This document shows positions 22,485-30,912 of a stretch of DNA of 36,924 nucleotides, piece by piece (position 1 is the first letter of the stretch; each line of letters opens with the position of its first letter). Source of the DNA: Bacteroidota bacterium (GTDB lineage: Bacteria; Bacteroidota; Bacteroidia; JABEUT01); NCBI GenBank assembly GCA_013289395.1, contig JABCZY010000010.1, forward strand, positions 1 through 36,924, given 5' to 3'. The position numbers and the translations under genes are program-made. The notes beneath the pieces are model-generated. The model made no database searches, was not told the DNA's origin, and was given only the letters and a program-made list of their open reading frames with translations.

Positions 22485-23816
22485 ATGGGCAAAAAGTTAT
22501 TGCTTGAACATATAAACGTACCGGGGATTGATACTTACGCTGTATACCGCGAAAAAGGCGGATATGCCAGTGTTGAGAAAGCGTTGAAAATGAAACCCGA
22601 CGACGTGGTTGAAGAAGTTAAAAAATCGGGTTTAAGGGGTAGAGGAGGAGCTGGTTTCCCAACCGGAATGAAGTGGAGTTTTATTGATAAAAAAACACCA
22701 AATCCTCATTACCTTGTTTGCAACGCCGATGAAAGTGAACCAGGTACTTTTAAGGATAGATATTTTATGCAACACCTTCCTCACGCATTAGTGGAAGGAA
22801 TGATCGTTTCGAGTTTTGCATTAGATGCACATACGGCCTACATCTATATTCGTGGAGAGCTGTTATACGTTTATCATATTTTAGAAAAAGCAATTGCCGA
22901 AGCATATAATGCTGGCTGGCTAGGTAAAAACATTATGGGTTCTGGTTTTGACCTTGACTTGTATGTTCACCCGGGTGCAGGCGCATACATTTGCGGAGAA
23001 GAAACCGGCCTTATAGAATCGCTCGAAGGCAAAAGAGGTAACCCTCGCATGAAGCCACCATTCCCTGCTATACAGGGTTTGTGGATGTGCCCTACAGTGG
23101 TAAATAATGTTGAAACTATTGCAGCCGTTCCTCATATTTTAAATATGGGTGGAGAGGAGTATGCAAAGATCGGTATTGGAAAAAGTACAGGAACAAAACT
23201 TATTTCTGCCTGCGGACATGTTAAGAATCCAGGTGTATATGAAATTGATCTGGGCCTTCCGGTAGAAGAATTTTTGTTTTCAGATGAATATTGCGGAGGC
23301 ATTCGCAATGGTAAAAAATTCAAAGCAATAGTTGCAGGTGGTTCATCGGTTCCAATACTTCCCGCCGAACTATTCTTGAAAAATGCAAAAGGCGAACCTC
23401 GCTTAATGAGCTATGAATCATTGGCTGATGGTGGTTTTGCAAGCGGTACCATGATGGGTTCCGGAGGATTCATTGTAATGGATGAAACGGTTAGCGTAGT
23501 AAAGAATCTATATAATTTCACTCGGTTCTATCATCATGAATCATGTGGCCAATGCAGCCCATGTCGCGAAGGAACCGGATGGATGGAAAGAGTGTTGCAC
23601 CGTATAATTGATGGTCACGGAAAAATGTCCGATATTGATCTTCTTTGGGATGTACAATCTAAGATAGAAGGCCGTACTATTTGCCCGCTTGGCGATGCAG
23701 CAGCATGGCCTGTAGCAAGTGCTATACGCCACTTCCGAAAGGAGTTTGAAGAACTTATTCAAGCCCAGCAAAAGGTAAAGGATGTTAACTACCTGCAGGA
23801 ACTGGTAACGGCATAA
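22485..23816 (+). CDS. nuoF: NADH-quinone oxidoreductase subunit F (51 kDa, FMN and [4Fe-4S])
   Basis: Binds NADH and FMN and passes electrons to the N3 [4Fe-4S] cluster, the entry point of complex I. The 443-residue protein shows GRGGAGFPTGMKW (52-64), VCNADESEPGTFKDR (78-92), GAGAYICGEET (164-174) and the cluster ligands C354, C357, C360 (ESCGQCSPCREG) with C400 (GRTICPLGD). All expected residues are present. It is followed by a hairpin terminator rather than nuoG, so the electron-input module here is a two-gene operon separate from nuoABCD about 6.7 kb downstream. Confidence 0.97.
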   Translation: MGKKLLLEHINVPGIDTYAVYREKGGYASVEKALKMKPDDVVEEVKKSGLRGRGGAGFPTGMKWSFIDKKTPNPHYLVCNADESEPGTFKDRYFMQHLPHALVEGMIVSSFALDAHTAYIYIRGELLYVYHILEKAIAEAYNAGWLGKNIMGSGFDLDLYVHPGAGAYICGEETGLIESLEGKRGNPRMKPPFPAIQGLWMCPTVVNNVETIAAVPHILNMGGEEYAKIGIGKSTGTKLISACGHVKNPGVYEIDLGLPVEEFLFSDEYCGGIRNGKKFKAIVAGGSSVPILPAELFLKNAKGEPRLMSYESLADGGFASGTMMGSGGFIVMDETVSVVKNLYNFTRFYHHESCGQCSPCREGTGWMERVLHRIIDGHGKMSDIDLLWDVQSKIEGRTICPLGDAAAWPVASAIRHFRKEFEELIQAQQKVKDVNYLQELVTA

Positions 23817-23854
23817 TCTTATTCCATATTTGCTTCGTAATTTCTACAGAAGTA

Positions 23855-23895
23855 ATAAGTAAAGCATTATTGCTTCTTATCTTTTATTCTTTTTC
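23855..23895 (+). terminator. Rho-independent terminator after nuoF
   Basis: ATAAG (23855-23859) and AAGCA (23862-23866), separated by a 2-base bulge, pair with TGCTT and CTTAT (23871-23880) around a 4-base loop. A T-rich tract (CTTTTATTCTTTTTC) follows at once. It lies 40 bases past the nuoF stop. Confidence 0.6.
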
Positions 23896-24006
23896 AAGTG
23901 CTTACAGATCCGGAGCATGTGGAATTCCAATATCGTTCTAATTTATATATTTAAGCAGAGGAAATTTGTCTCAACGCAACCCAACTGAAAGTTTATGCAT
24001 CTGCAC

Positions 24007-24028
24007 TTCAAGTGCTAATGCACTTGAA
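24007..24028 (+). promoter_or_regulatory. Hairpin across the start region of the TPR-HTH gene
   Basis: TTCAAGTGC and GCACTTGAA are perfect 9-bp arms with a TAAT loop. The possible start ATG at 24018-24020 lies across loop and right arm, and the alternative ATG at 24030 follows immediately. The left arm can also pair with the preceding GCACTT (24003-24008), so two structures compete. A copy of TTCAAGTGCT also occurs at 23893-23902. A role in translation control or as an operator is inferred. Confidence 0.4.
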
Positions 24029-24029
24029 A

Positions 24030-25865
24030 ATGAAGAAATCAGTACTCAAAATAATTCTAATATGTTTTTCTGTCAGTCTCTTTGCTCAAAGCAATAAGGT
24101 CGATTCCTTACAGGGTGTTTTAAAAACCGAAAAAGAAGATACCACTAAGGTAAATACCCTGAATGATATGTGTTCCACATTATCTAATATGGGCAATTAT
24201 ACTGCGGCATATTCAGTGGAGGAAAATGCCTTGCAATTAGCTAAGCAACTCGATTATAAGAAGGGCGCATGTAGAACCTATGAAATAAGAGGGCTTGATT
24301 ATTATGCACAAAGTAAGTATACAGAGGCGTTAAAATGCTACCTGGAAGGCATAAAAGAAGCGGAAGAACTGCAGGAACGTGCACAAAAAAACGCTAATGC
24401 AACTGATCTGTTGGATAGTAAACGGGCTATAGCGGCAGCGTATAATGATATAGGCAATATTTATGATGACGAAGGGAATCATCCGGAAGCGTTGAAATAT
24501 GAATTACAAGCCTTGAAAATAGATCAGGAGATTGGCGATAAATATGGTACTGGCGCTGCATACAATAACATAGGAAGTATTTATGATATTGAAGGTAATT
24601 ACGAGGAAGCGCTGAAAAATTATAAACTGGCCTTGCAAATACATCTGGAAATAGGCGATAAATCAGGAATAGATGCGGGTTATGGAAATATAGGAATTAT
24701 ATATGCAAGGCAAGGTAATTATAAGGAAGCAATTGAAAATCAACTATTGGCCCTTAAAATTTCTGAAGAAGAAGGAGATAAATCAGGCATGGATAATCAT
24801 TACTTTAACATAGGAAATACCTATGAAAAAGAAGGTAGTTATTCGGAGGCTTTAAAGAACTATTTGAAAAGCCTGGAAATTGCTAGAACTATTGATGAAA
24901 AGTATATGGTAGCTTCTAACTATTGGCACATAGGAAGAATAAGCATCATGGAAAAAAGGAATAATGAAGCGTGGCAATACCTCGACAGTGCTTTATTTCT
25001 ATGTAAGAATATAGGTGCCAAGGATATTATCAGGAGTGTTTATAATGTTATGGAAATGCTGGATAGTGCAAAAGGGAATTATAAGTCAGCTTTCAGTAAT
25101 TATAAAATGTACATTGCTTACAGCGATAGCCTGGTAAATGAAGAGAATACGAAAAGGATACTAAGTGAACAAATGGCCTATGAGTTCGACAGGAGAACAG
25201 ATTCTATAAAAGCGGAGCATGCAAAACTTGATATTAAAAGGGTTGCTGAAATAAGGCGAAAGAGCATAATTGCATATAGTGTACTTGTAATTTTAGCACT
25301 AACTATTATTATAGCTGTTTTATTTATAAGAAGCTTGCAGATAAAACGAAAAAAGGATGAAGTAACCGTAGCACTGTCAGAAAAGGAAAAGACTTTACTG
25401 AAACTGGAGAAAGACTACCTGGGAGAGAAATTGCAAAGTGCTACTAATACACTTGAGGTTTACACCCAGAGTATGGCCGAAAAAAATGAGCTACTGGAGC
25501 AATTCAAAACAGACGTTGAAAAACTGAAGAACCTTAAATCGAGGGAATTGAATGAGGCACGGGTTGATCAGTTAGAATACCTCAGTAAAACAACCATACT
25601 TACCGAAGAAGATTGGAATAATTTCAGAAATTACTTTGAAGAGGTATATAAAGGATTTTTTATCCGGTTAAAAGAAAAATTACCTGATCTGACCCCTGCT
25701 GAAACACGTTTAATTTGTTTAACCAAACTTAAACTGGATGGTAAACAAATGGCAAATATTCTGGGTGTATCGTCAGATACAATTAGAATAACCCGTTACC
25801 GTTTGCGTAAAAAGTTAAGTTTATCAGAAAGCGAGAGCATAGACGACATCGCTGAATCTATCTGA
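24030..25865 (+). CDS. TPR sensor with membrane helix and LuxR-like HTH output (one-component regulator)
   Basis: From the ATG at 24030 the protein has 611 residues; ATG 24018 and GTG 24012 are alternatives. The order is a signal peptide (MKKSVLKIILICFSVSLFAQ), TPR repeats from about residue 40 to 330 with the rhythm AYNNIGSIYDxEGNYEEALK, and one membrane helix near 412-435. A coiled coil follows, then a C-terminal HTH at about 554-600 (LTPAETRLICLTKLKLDGKQ, then ILGVSSDTIRITRYRLRKKL). This layout puts the TPR sensor in the periplasm and the DNA-binding part in the cytosol, a type common in Bacteroidota. Its TPR and membrane-proximal parts resemble the SpoIIE protein at 28338. Signal and targets are unknown. 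Confidence 0.85.
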   Translation: MKKSVLKIILICFSVSLFAQSNKVDSLQGVLKTEKEDTTKVNTLNDMCSTLSNMGNYTAAYSVEENALQLAKQLDYKKGACRTYEIRGLDYYAQSKYTEALKCYLEGIKEAEELQERAQKNANATDLLDSKRAIAAAYNDIGNIYDDEGNHPEALKYELQALKIDQEIGDKYGTGAAYNNIGSIYDIEGNYEEALKNYKLALQIHLEIGDKSGIDAGYGNIGIIYARQGNYKEAIENQLLALKISEEEGDKSGMDNHYFNIGNTYEKEGSYSEALKNYLKSLEIARTIDEKYMVASNYWHIGRISIMEKRNNEAWQYLDSALFLCKNIGAKDIIRSVYNVMEMLDSAKGNYKSAFSNYKMYIAYSDSLVNEENTKRILSEQMAYEFDRRTDSIKAEHAKLDIKRVAEIRRKSIIAYSVLVILALTIIIAVLFIRSLQIKRKKDEVTVALSEKEKTLLKLEKDYLGEKLQSATNTLEVYTQSMAEKNELLEQFKTDVEKLKNLKSRELNEARVDQLEYLSKTTILTEEDWNNFRNYFEEVYKGFFIRLKEKLPDLTPAETRLICLTKLKLDGKQMANILGVSSDTIRITRYRLRKKLSLSESESIDDIAESI

Positions 25866-26001
25866 TTACCAGCATAATTTTATTTTGTATATGTTTTTGT
25901 AACGCCACTTTGTTACCTAAAAACTTGTTGCAGCAATAGTTTTGCTCCATGAAATTTTAATGCCTCAAAAGGTAAGATCTCAACACAAAAATTAATACAG
26001 C

Positions 26002-26577
26002 ATGAACACAGCAAAAATGCAGTTAGATGAATTTACTGCAAAGTACAAACCAACCGATGCAACTATTGCAAGTGAAACGTTGATAAAACGGTATTCTGAA
26101 AAAGTTCCTTCTGCACTCATTGAATTATGGAAGACAAAAGGATTCGGCAAATACAACGATGGAATAATTGAGATTGTAAATCCTGAGGATTTTGAAGGCG
26201 ATTTAGAAAGAACCCTAGGGAAAGAAGTGCCAAACTATGTGCCCATTGCAATTGGTGCTTTCGGCGATCTTTTTTATTACAGAAAGCTAAGTGACACTGA
26301 GGAAGATGTGTGCCTTTTCGACCCGCATTCCCGTAAAATTCATGTGTGTTGCTGGAGTTTAACAGAATTTTTTAATGCCTTTTTATGTGATGATGAGATC
26401 ATTAACAGAAATTTAAGTAAAGCCCTGTTTGAGGCCGCCACAAAGAAACTGGGAAAGCTTAAAAACGATGAAATTTTCTTTTTTGTTCCTGCACTTGCCT
26501 TAGGTGGCACCCCAACTATTGAGTATGTAGATAAAGGCAATTGCCATGTTCATTTAGAAATACTATTCCAGCTATAA
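26002..26577 (+). CDS. GAD-like/Tdi1-type (DUF1851) immunity-like protein
   Basis: A 191-residue cytosolic protein without signal peptide. Residues 10-75 resemble the GAD-like domain (YSEKVPSALIELWKTKGFGKYNDGII, then NPEDFEG). Residues 90-190 resemble the Tdi1/DUF1851 C-terminal domain (GAFGDLFYYRKL, a central CCWSLTEFFNAFLCDD, and PALALGGTPTIEYVDKGNCHVHLEIL). In Agrobacterium Tdi1 neutralises the type VI DNase Tde1, and the wider family is immunity-like. No toxin, Hcp or VgrG gene is beside it, so it may be an orphan immunity gene or have another role. It is followed by the WG-repeat gene after 28 bases. Confidence 0.72.
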   Translation: MNTAKMQLDEFTAKYKPTDATIASETLIKRYSEKVPSALIELWKTKGFGKYNDGIIEIVNPEDFEGDLERTLGKEVPNYVPIAIGAFGDLFYYRKLSDTEEDVCLFDPHSRKIHVCCWSLTEFFNAFLCDDEIINRNLSKALFEAATKKLGKLKNDEIFFFVPALALGGTPTIEYVDKGNCHVHLEILFQL

Positions 26578-26605
26578 CCAATTAACAATAATTAAACCGA
26601 AAGAG

Positions 26606-27793
26606 ATGAAAAAACTAATTACAATTTGCTTAATGAGCATTTTAATGCAATCGTTACATGCTCAAACTGGCCTCGCTCCTGTTGAGGAGAATGGTAAGTA
26701 TGGATATAAAAGTACCAATAACACGGGTGGCTCATTTGTTATTCCGCCAAGGTATGATGATGCGCATTACTTTTTTGAGGGTCTTGCGGTTGTCAGGATA
26801 GGAGACAACTGGGGTTATATCGACGTGAATGGCACTATGAAAATACAAGCTAAATATGTTGCTGCAAACGATTTTTATGAAGGCCTCGCTGATGTTGCCA
26901 TTGATGTTAAAGAGGGTGGTGCCACATATGAAAAACATGGATTTATAAATAAGGCGGGTGCAACAGTTATTCCTTTTAAATATTTTGACCTGGGTGTGTT
27001 CAATGATGCAGGATTGTGTTATGCATCTGTAAAGGACGCTCAAGGGAAATTGAAATTCGGTTTTATCAATAAAAGCGGAACTATGGTAGTACCGGCTAAA
27101 TATGACTCGCTAAGCGGCGAAGGCGCTAACGGATATACTCCTTTTGTGTTAAACGGGAAAGTCGGCTTTTTGAATTCTAAAGCGGTGGAAGTTATACACC
27201 CTACTTATGACAACAGCTTCCGTAACGGCCTTTGTTCATTTAGTAAAGATGGCCAAGCAGTAGTAATGCTAAACCATAAGATGGGACTTATTGATGCTAC
27301 AGGCAAGGTAGTGATACCATTCAAGTATGATTACATGGATGTCTTCAGAGAAGGTATGGCAATGGTTGAGGCAAACGGCAAATGGGGATTTATTAACGCG
27401 AGCGGGTCAGAAGTTATTCCATTACAATATGCAAAAGAGGGAACATTCAATAGTGGCCAGGCGCTTGTATGGTTGGATGATGGAGAAGAATGGTCAATAG
27501 ATAAAACAGGGAAACAAATAAAGCTCCTTTTTAAACCCGAAATAATGGATTCCACAATATTTTCAGGAGAATTCAATGACAAAAGGCCAACCCTGTCTTT
27601 TACATACTCATGTCAAAGTAATGCTATTTGTGTTGTTGTGTTGGCTGGTGGTGTAGCACACAAATTTCCGGGTGTTACAGGAATAATTGATCTCAGGCGC
27701 GTAGGTATAAAGAAAGGCGAAAACGTAAGAGTAACCGTAAAAAACCGTAAGGGATGTACTGTAAAAATGGCACCCGGTGGAGCTATTAAATAG
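26606..27793 (+). CDS. Exported WG-repeat protein
   Basis: A 395-residue protein with a signal peptide (about 1-20, ending LHAQ) and about seven WG-type repeats from residue 25 to 300, in the form GKWGFINxxGxxVIPxxYDxxxxFxEGxAxV. WG repeats (KWG-like, PF14903) are beta-rich and widespread in Bacteroidota, with no defined activity. The last 95 residues (from about 305) are a separate small domain with FSGEFNDKRPTLSFTYSCQ and a basic end, which I do not recognise. Its first half has few charged-cluster features, and no lipobox is seen. It may be co-transcribed with the immunity-like gene upstream. Confidence 0.78.
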   Translation: MKKLITICLMSILMQSLHAQTGLAPVEENGKYGYKSTNNTGGSFVIPPRYDDAHYFFEGLAVVRIGDNWGYIDVNGTMKIQAKYVAANDFYEGLADVAIDVKEGGATYEKHGFINKAGATVIPFKYFDLGVFNDAGLCYASVKDAQGKLKFGFINKSGTMVVPAKYDSLSGEGANGYTPFVLNGKVGFLNSKAVEVIHPTYDNSFRNGLCSFSKDGQAVVMLNHKMGLIDATGKVVIPFKYDYMDVFREGMAMVEANGKWGFINASGSEVIPLQYAKEGTFNSGQALVWLDDGEEWSIDKTGKQIKLLFKPEIMDSTIFSGEFNDKRPTLSFTYSCQSNAICVVVLAGGVAHKFPGVTGIIDLRRVGIKKGENVRVTVKNRKGCTVKMAPGGAIK

Positions 27794-27828
27794 CAAGGAT
27801 AAAAACAGATTAAAATATATGGAGTATA

Positions 27829-27848
27829 CCGAAAATCCATTTACAAAG
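27829..27848 (+). repeat. 20-bp direct repeat, left copy
   Basis: CCGAAAATCCATTTACAAAG lies 25 bases upstream of the small membrane protein gene. It matches the copy at 28261-28280 at 19 of 20 positions, and similar bases (AGTA) follow both. Confidence 0.5.
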
Positions 27849-27873
27849 AGTAGGTAAAATAAAAAAACAAATC

Positions 27874-28245
27874 ATGAAAAAATCTCAACTTACAGGGCTG
27901 GCCGGAATGGCAATTATTATCATTGGAACATTTTTACCCTACATTACAGTAGGTGAACAATCATTCACCATGTTTTCATTAGGAGGACCTGCAAAAACAG
28001 TAGCAATCTTATTTATTGTATTAGGTCTTTTATCAGGTGTCTTTGCTTTTTTCGGAAAAGGAAAAGCATGGTGGCTCTCGATCCTGAATTTAGTAGTCTC
28101 AGGCTTAGCTGCCTTATTGATACTGCTACATATTAATAAATTAGGTAAGGAAGCTGCTAACGTAATTGGTATTTCAGTATACGTAATTGCTATGGGCGCA
28201 ATAATTGGTGTTGTTTCTTCCATAATGGGAATTATGAAGAAATAA
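27874..28245 (+). CDS. Small four-helix membrane protein, unknown function
   Basis: A 123-residue hydrophobic protein with four predicted membrane helices at about 8-26, 42-62, 66-86 and 98-121. A short polar N-terminus (MKKSQLTG) and a lysine pair at the C-terminus suggest cytosolic ends. Glycine-rich helices and KGKAWWLSILNLV between helices 2 and 3 are visible, but no motif identifies a family. It sits between two copies of a 20-bp direct repeat and has no coupling to neighbours. Confidence 0.6.
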   Translation: MKKSQLTGLAGMAIIIIGTFLPYITVGEQSFTMFSLGGPAKTVAILFIVLGLLSGVFAFFGKGKAWWLSILNLVVSGLAALLILLHINKLGKEAANVIGISVYVIAMGAIIGVVSSIMGIMKK

Positions 28246-28260
28246 GGTATAAGGGAAAAG

Positions 28261-28280
28261 CCGAAAATCCATTAACAAAG
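28261..28280 (+). repeat. 20-bp direct repeat, right copy
   Basis: CCGAAAATCCATTAACAAAG begins 15 bases after the small membrane protein stop. It differs from the left copy at one base. The inner 13 bases AAAATCCATTAAC occur again at 30484-30496, overlapping the nuoA promoter. Confidence 0.5.
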
Positions 28281-28337
28281 GAGTAAGCTCCATTCTATTT
28301 CATTTATATTTACCTCACAATCTCCATACGGAAAATA

Positions 28338-30422
28338 ATGAGGAAAATATTTCTATGTCTTATCTTTCTAATTATTCAGGCTCCGTTTGGTTATACCCAG
28401 CAACGTAAAATCGACTCATTGAAGCAGGTATTAAAAGCGGCTAAAGAAGATACTAATAAGGTAAACCTACTTAATCAACTAAGCGAAGAGCAAAAAAATA
28501 TTAGTAATTACGACAGTTCAATGTTTTTTGCTTCAAGTGCAAAACTGCTGGCAGAAAAAACAGGTTTCAAAAAAGGCGAAGCAACAGCGTTACGATATAT
28601 AGGTATTGTTTATTGGCAAAAAGGGAATTATCCCGCTGCGCTTGAAAATGATAACAATGCATTAAGTATTAATAACCAAAATGGATACAAAAAGGGCATA
28701 GCGGCAGACTATAGTAGCATAGGGGCTATCTATGAAAGTGAAGGTGATTATCCTAAAGCCTTAGACAATGTTTTCAAATCATTAGCGATAAGCAAAGAGA
28801 TTAATGATAAACCGGGTCTTGCAACTAATTACAGTAACATTGCTATAGTATATTCTGACCAGGGTAACACAGAAAAGGCCTTGGAATGTGCATTAAAGGC
28901 TTTGGATATTTACAAAGAAAAAGACGTAAACGATACAGGTAATATTGCCCGCAGTCTGGGTAATATTGGCAGTATGTACCTCGATAAAGGAAACTATACC
29001 AAAGCAATGGAGTACGACTCAATGGCACTATGCTTATATAGAAAAATAAATAATGGTGGCGGAATTGCTATAAACCTTGAAAACATTGCATTGATATATG
29101 AAGATAGAAATGAATATGTTAAGTCAATAGACTATGACCTGCAAGCATTTGACATATACAAAAAAGAGGGTGATAAGGATGGAATGGCATATACCCTGAT
29201 TGACCTGGGTAGCAATTATACCAAAAGTAAAAAATACGTAGAAGCGCAAAAATATCTCGATTCAGCACTGGCAACAGCGCGAAGCATCGATAGTAAAGCT
29301 GATATAGAATATGCTTATCAGTATCTTTCAACACTTGACAGTATAAAAGGCAATTACAAAACATCATTCGAGAACTATAAAGAATATATAGCATACCGTG
29401 ATAGCTTGCTGAACGAGGTCAACACCAAAAAATCGGTGCAGGCAGAAATGAATTATGAGTTTGAGCAAAAAGAAGCAGCGCAAAAAGCCGAACAGGATAA
29501 AAAAGACGCTATTACCAGATCTGATAAGAGAAAACAGCAGATAATAACCGGCTCGGTTGGTGTTGGACTTTTATTGGTATTAGTATTTTCAGGCCTTCTC
29601 TTTTCCCGATTCAGGATTACGCAAAGACAAAAGAAAATAATTGAGCGCCAACGGGATATAGTAGAAGAAAAGAATAAAGAAATACTCGATTCAATAACCT
29701 ATGCAAAACGATTACAGGATGCTATTCTTCCTCCGCTTGGCGTAATAAAGAAATACTTACCAGAATCATTCGTGTTGTACAAACCTAAAGACATTGTGGC
29801 AGGTGATTTTTACTGGATGGAGCGAAGCGACGATATGATCTTTATTGCTGCCTGCGATTGTACTGGCCATGGTGTGCCCGGAGCTATGGTAAGTGTAGTT
29901 TGCAGCAATGCATTGAACAGAACAGTGAAAGAGTTTCATATTACTGAAACAGGCAAATTGCTTGATAAGGTAAGAGAGTTAGTAATTGAAACATTCGAAA
30001 AATCGGAAAGTGAAGTAAAAGACGGAATGGATATATCACTTTGCAGCATTGATAAGAATACCAGAAAAATATATTGGAGCGGAGCATATAACCCATTATG
30101 GTATATGCAAAACAATGAATTGAAAGAACTAACGGCAGATAAGCAACCGATTGGCAAGCAGGAAAACCAAAAACCCTTCAAAACCCATTTAATAGACTTG
30201 CAAAATGGAGATATACTTTACTTATTTACCGATGGCTATGCCGACCAGTTTGGTGGGCCTAAGGGGAAGAAATTTAAGTATAAACAATTGCAGGAAAAAC
30301 TATTAGCCATATCTTCATTTAATATGGATAAACAAAAAGAGATACTTGATGAAACTATTGAGACGTGGAAGAGTGGTATGGAACAGACTGACGATGTGTG
30401 TATTATTGGCATAAGAGTATAA
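28338..30422 (+). CDS. TPR sensor with membrane helix and SpoIIE-type protein phosphatase output
   Basis: A 694-residue protein: signal peptide (about 1-20, ending GYTQ), TPR repeats to about residue 345, and a membrane helix at about 402-424. A coiled coil (QKKIIERQRDIVEEKNKEIL) leads to a PP2C-like SpoIIE phosphatase domain from about 450 to the end. Metal-binding landmarks are AGDFYWME near 486-493, ACDCTGHGVPGAMVSVV near 505-521, LFTDGYADQFGG near 631-642, and the final TDDVCIIGI. Such proteins usually dephosphorylate anti-sigma-factor antagonists, but no such partner is nearby. The N-terminal half is clearly related to the TPR-HTH regulator at 24030, including NYKxxFxNYKxYIAYxDSL before the helix. 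Confidence 0.9.
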   Translation: MRKIFLCLIFLIIQAPFGYTQQRKIDSLKQVLKAAKEDTNKVNLLNQLSEEQKNISNYDSSMFFASSAKLLAEKTGFKKGEATALRYIGIVYWQKGNYPAALENDNNALSINNQNGYKKGIAADYSSIGAIYESEGDYPKALDNVFKSLAISKEINDKPGLATNYSNIAIVYSDQGNTEKALECALKALDIYKEKDVNDTGNIARSLGNIGSMYLDKGNYTKAMEYDSMALCLYRKINNGGGIAINLENIALIYEDRNEYVKSIDYDLQAFDIYKKEGDKDGMAYTLIDLGSNYTKSKKYVEAQKYLDSALATARSIDSKADIEYAYQYLSTLDSIKGNYKTSFENYKEYIAYRDSLLNEVNTKKSVQAEMNYEFEQKEAAQKAEQDKKDAITRSDKRKQQIITGSVGVGLLLVLVFSGLLFSRFRITQRQKKIIERQRDIVEEKNKEILDSITYAKRLQDAILPPLGVIKKYLPESFVLYKPKDIVAGDFYWMERSDDMIFIAACDCTGHGVPGAMVSVVCSNALNRTVKEFHITETGKLLDKVRELVIETFEKSESEVKDGMDISLCSIDKNTRKIYWSGAYNPLWYMQNNELKELTADKQPIGKQENQKPFKTHLIDLQNGDILYLFTDGYADQFGGPKGKKFKYKQLQEKLLAISSFNMDKQKEILDETIETWKSGMEQTDDVCIIGIRV

Positions 30423-30491
30423 TTCGGAAGTCTGGTTTATCTTAAAAAAAGGGTTTATGTCTAAAAACATATTACGCTAGGTAAAATCCAT

Positions 30492-30499
30492 TAACTTTG
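30492..30499 (+). promoter_or_regulatory. Promoter -7 box for nuoABCD
   Basis: TAACTTTG matches TAnnTTTG. The leader to the nuoA ATG at 30517 would be about 12 bases. No TTG -33 element is visible at standard spacing. The box is preceded by a copy of AAAATCCATTAAC also found in the repeats around 27.8 and 28.3 kb. Confidence 0.5.
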
Positions 30500-30516
30500 T
30501 ACTGTAATACTATTTT

Positions 30517-30894
30517 ATGAATTCGACAGGAACATTAATGCAATACTTACCGATAATAATAACGGTATTGGTAGCGGGTGGATTTGTTACCTTAACAATG
30601 TTTGCAACTCACTTTCTTGGGCCAAGGCGCCATACAAAAGTTAAGCTTGAAACATTCGAATGCGGTATTGAATCACAAGGAAATGCACGTATTCCGTTTT
30701 CTGTAAAATATTTTTTAGCAGCTATTTTGTTTGTTTTGTTCGATGTGGAAGTGATCTTTATGTACCCATGGGCAGTTGATTTCAGAAACCTTGGAAGCCT
30801 TGGTTTCATTGAAATGGTATCATACATGGCAGTATTGTTGATCGGCTTTTTATACATATTGAAAAAGGGTGCATTGAAGTGGGATACTGACTAA
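30517..30894 (+). CDS. nuoA: NADH-quinone oxidoreductase subunit A
   Basis: Small membrane-arm subunit of complex I at the junction with the peripheral arm, near the quinone channel. The 125-residue protein has three membrane helices at about 9-32, 64-84 and 92-114. The conserved loop KLETFECGIESQGNARIPFSVKY carries the cysteine of the ND3-like loop that reports the active or deactive state in mitochondria. FDVEVIFMYPWA in helix 2 is also a family signature. It is first of four tightly spaced nuo genes, with 18 bases to nuoB. Confidence 0.95.
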   Translation: MNSTGTLMQYLPIIITVLVAGGFVTLTMFATHFLGPRRHTKVKLETFECGIESQGNARIPFSVKYFLAAILFVLFDVEVIFMYPWAVDFRNLGSLGFIEMVSYMAVLLIGFLYILKKGALKWDTD

Positions 30895-30912
30895 CCCTAA
30901 ATTGAAAAGAGT

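Noticed and set aside
25899-25916. GTAAC-N8-GTTAC hairpin after the TPR-HTH gene as a terminator
   Set aside because: Only five base pairs, and no T run follows.
27829-28280. Insertion sequence or integron-type cassette around the small membrane protein
   Set aside because: There are no transposase or integrase, no terminal inverted repeats and no attC-like structure; only the short direct repeats remain.
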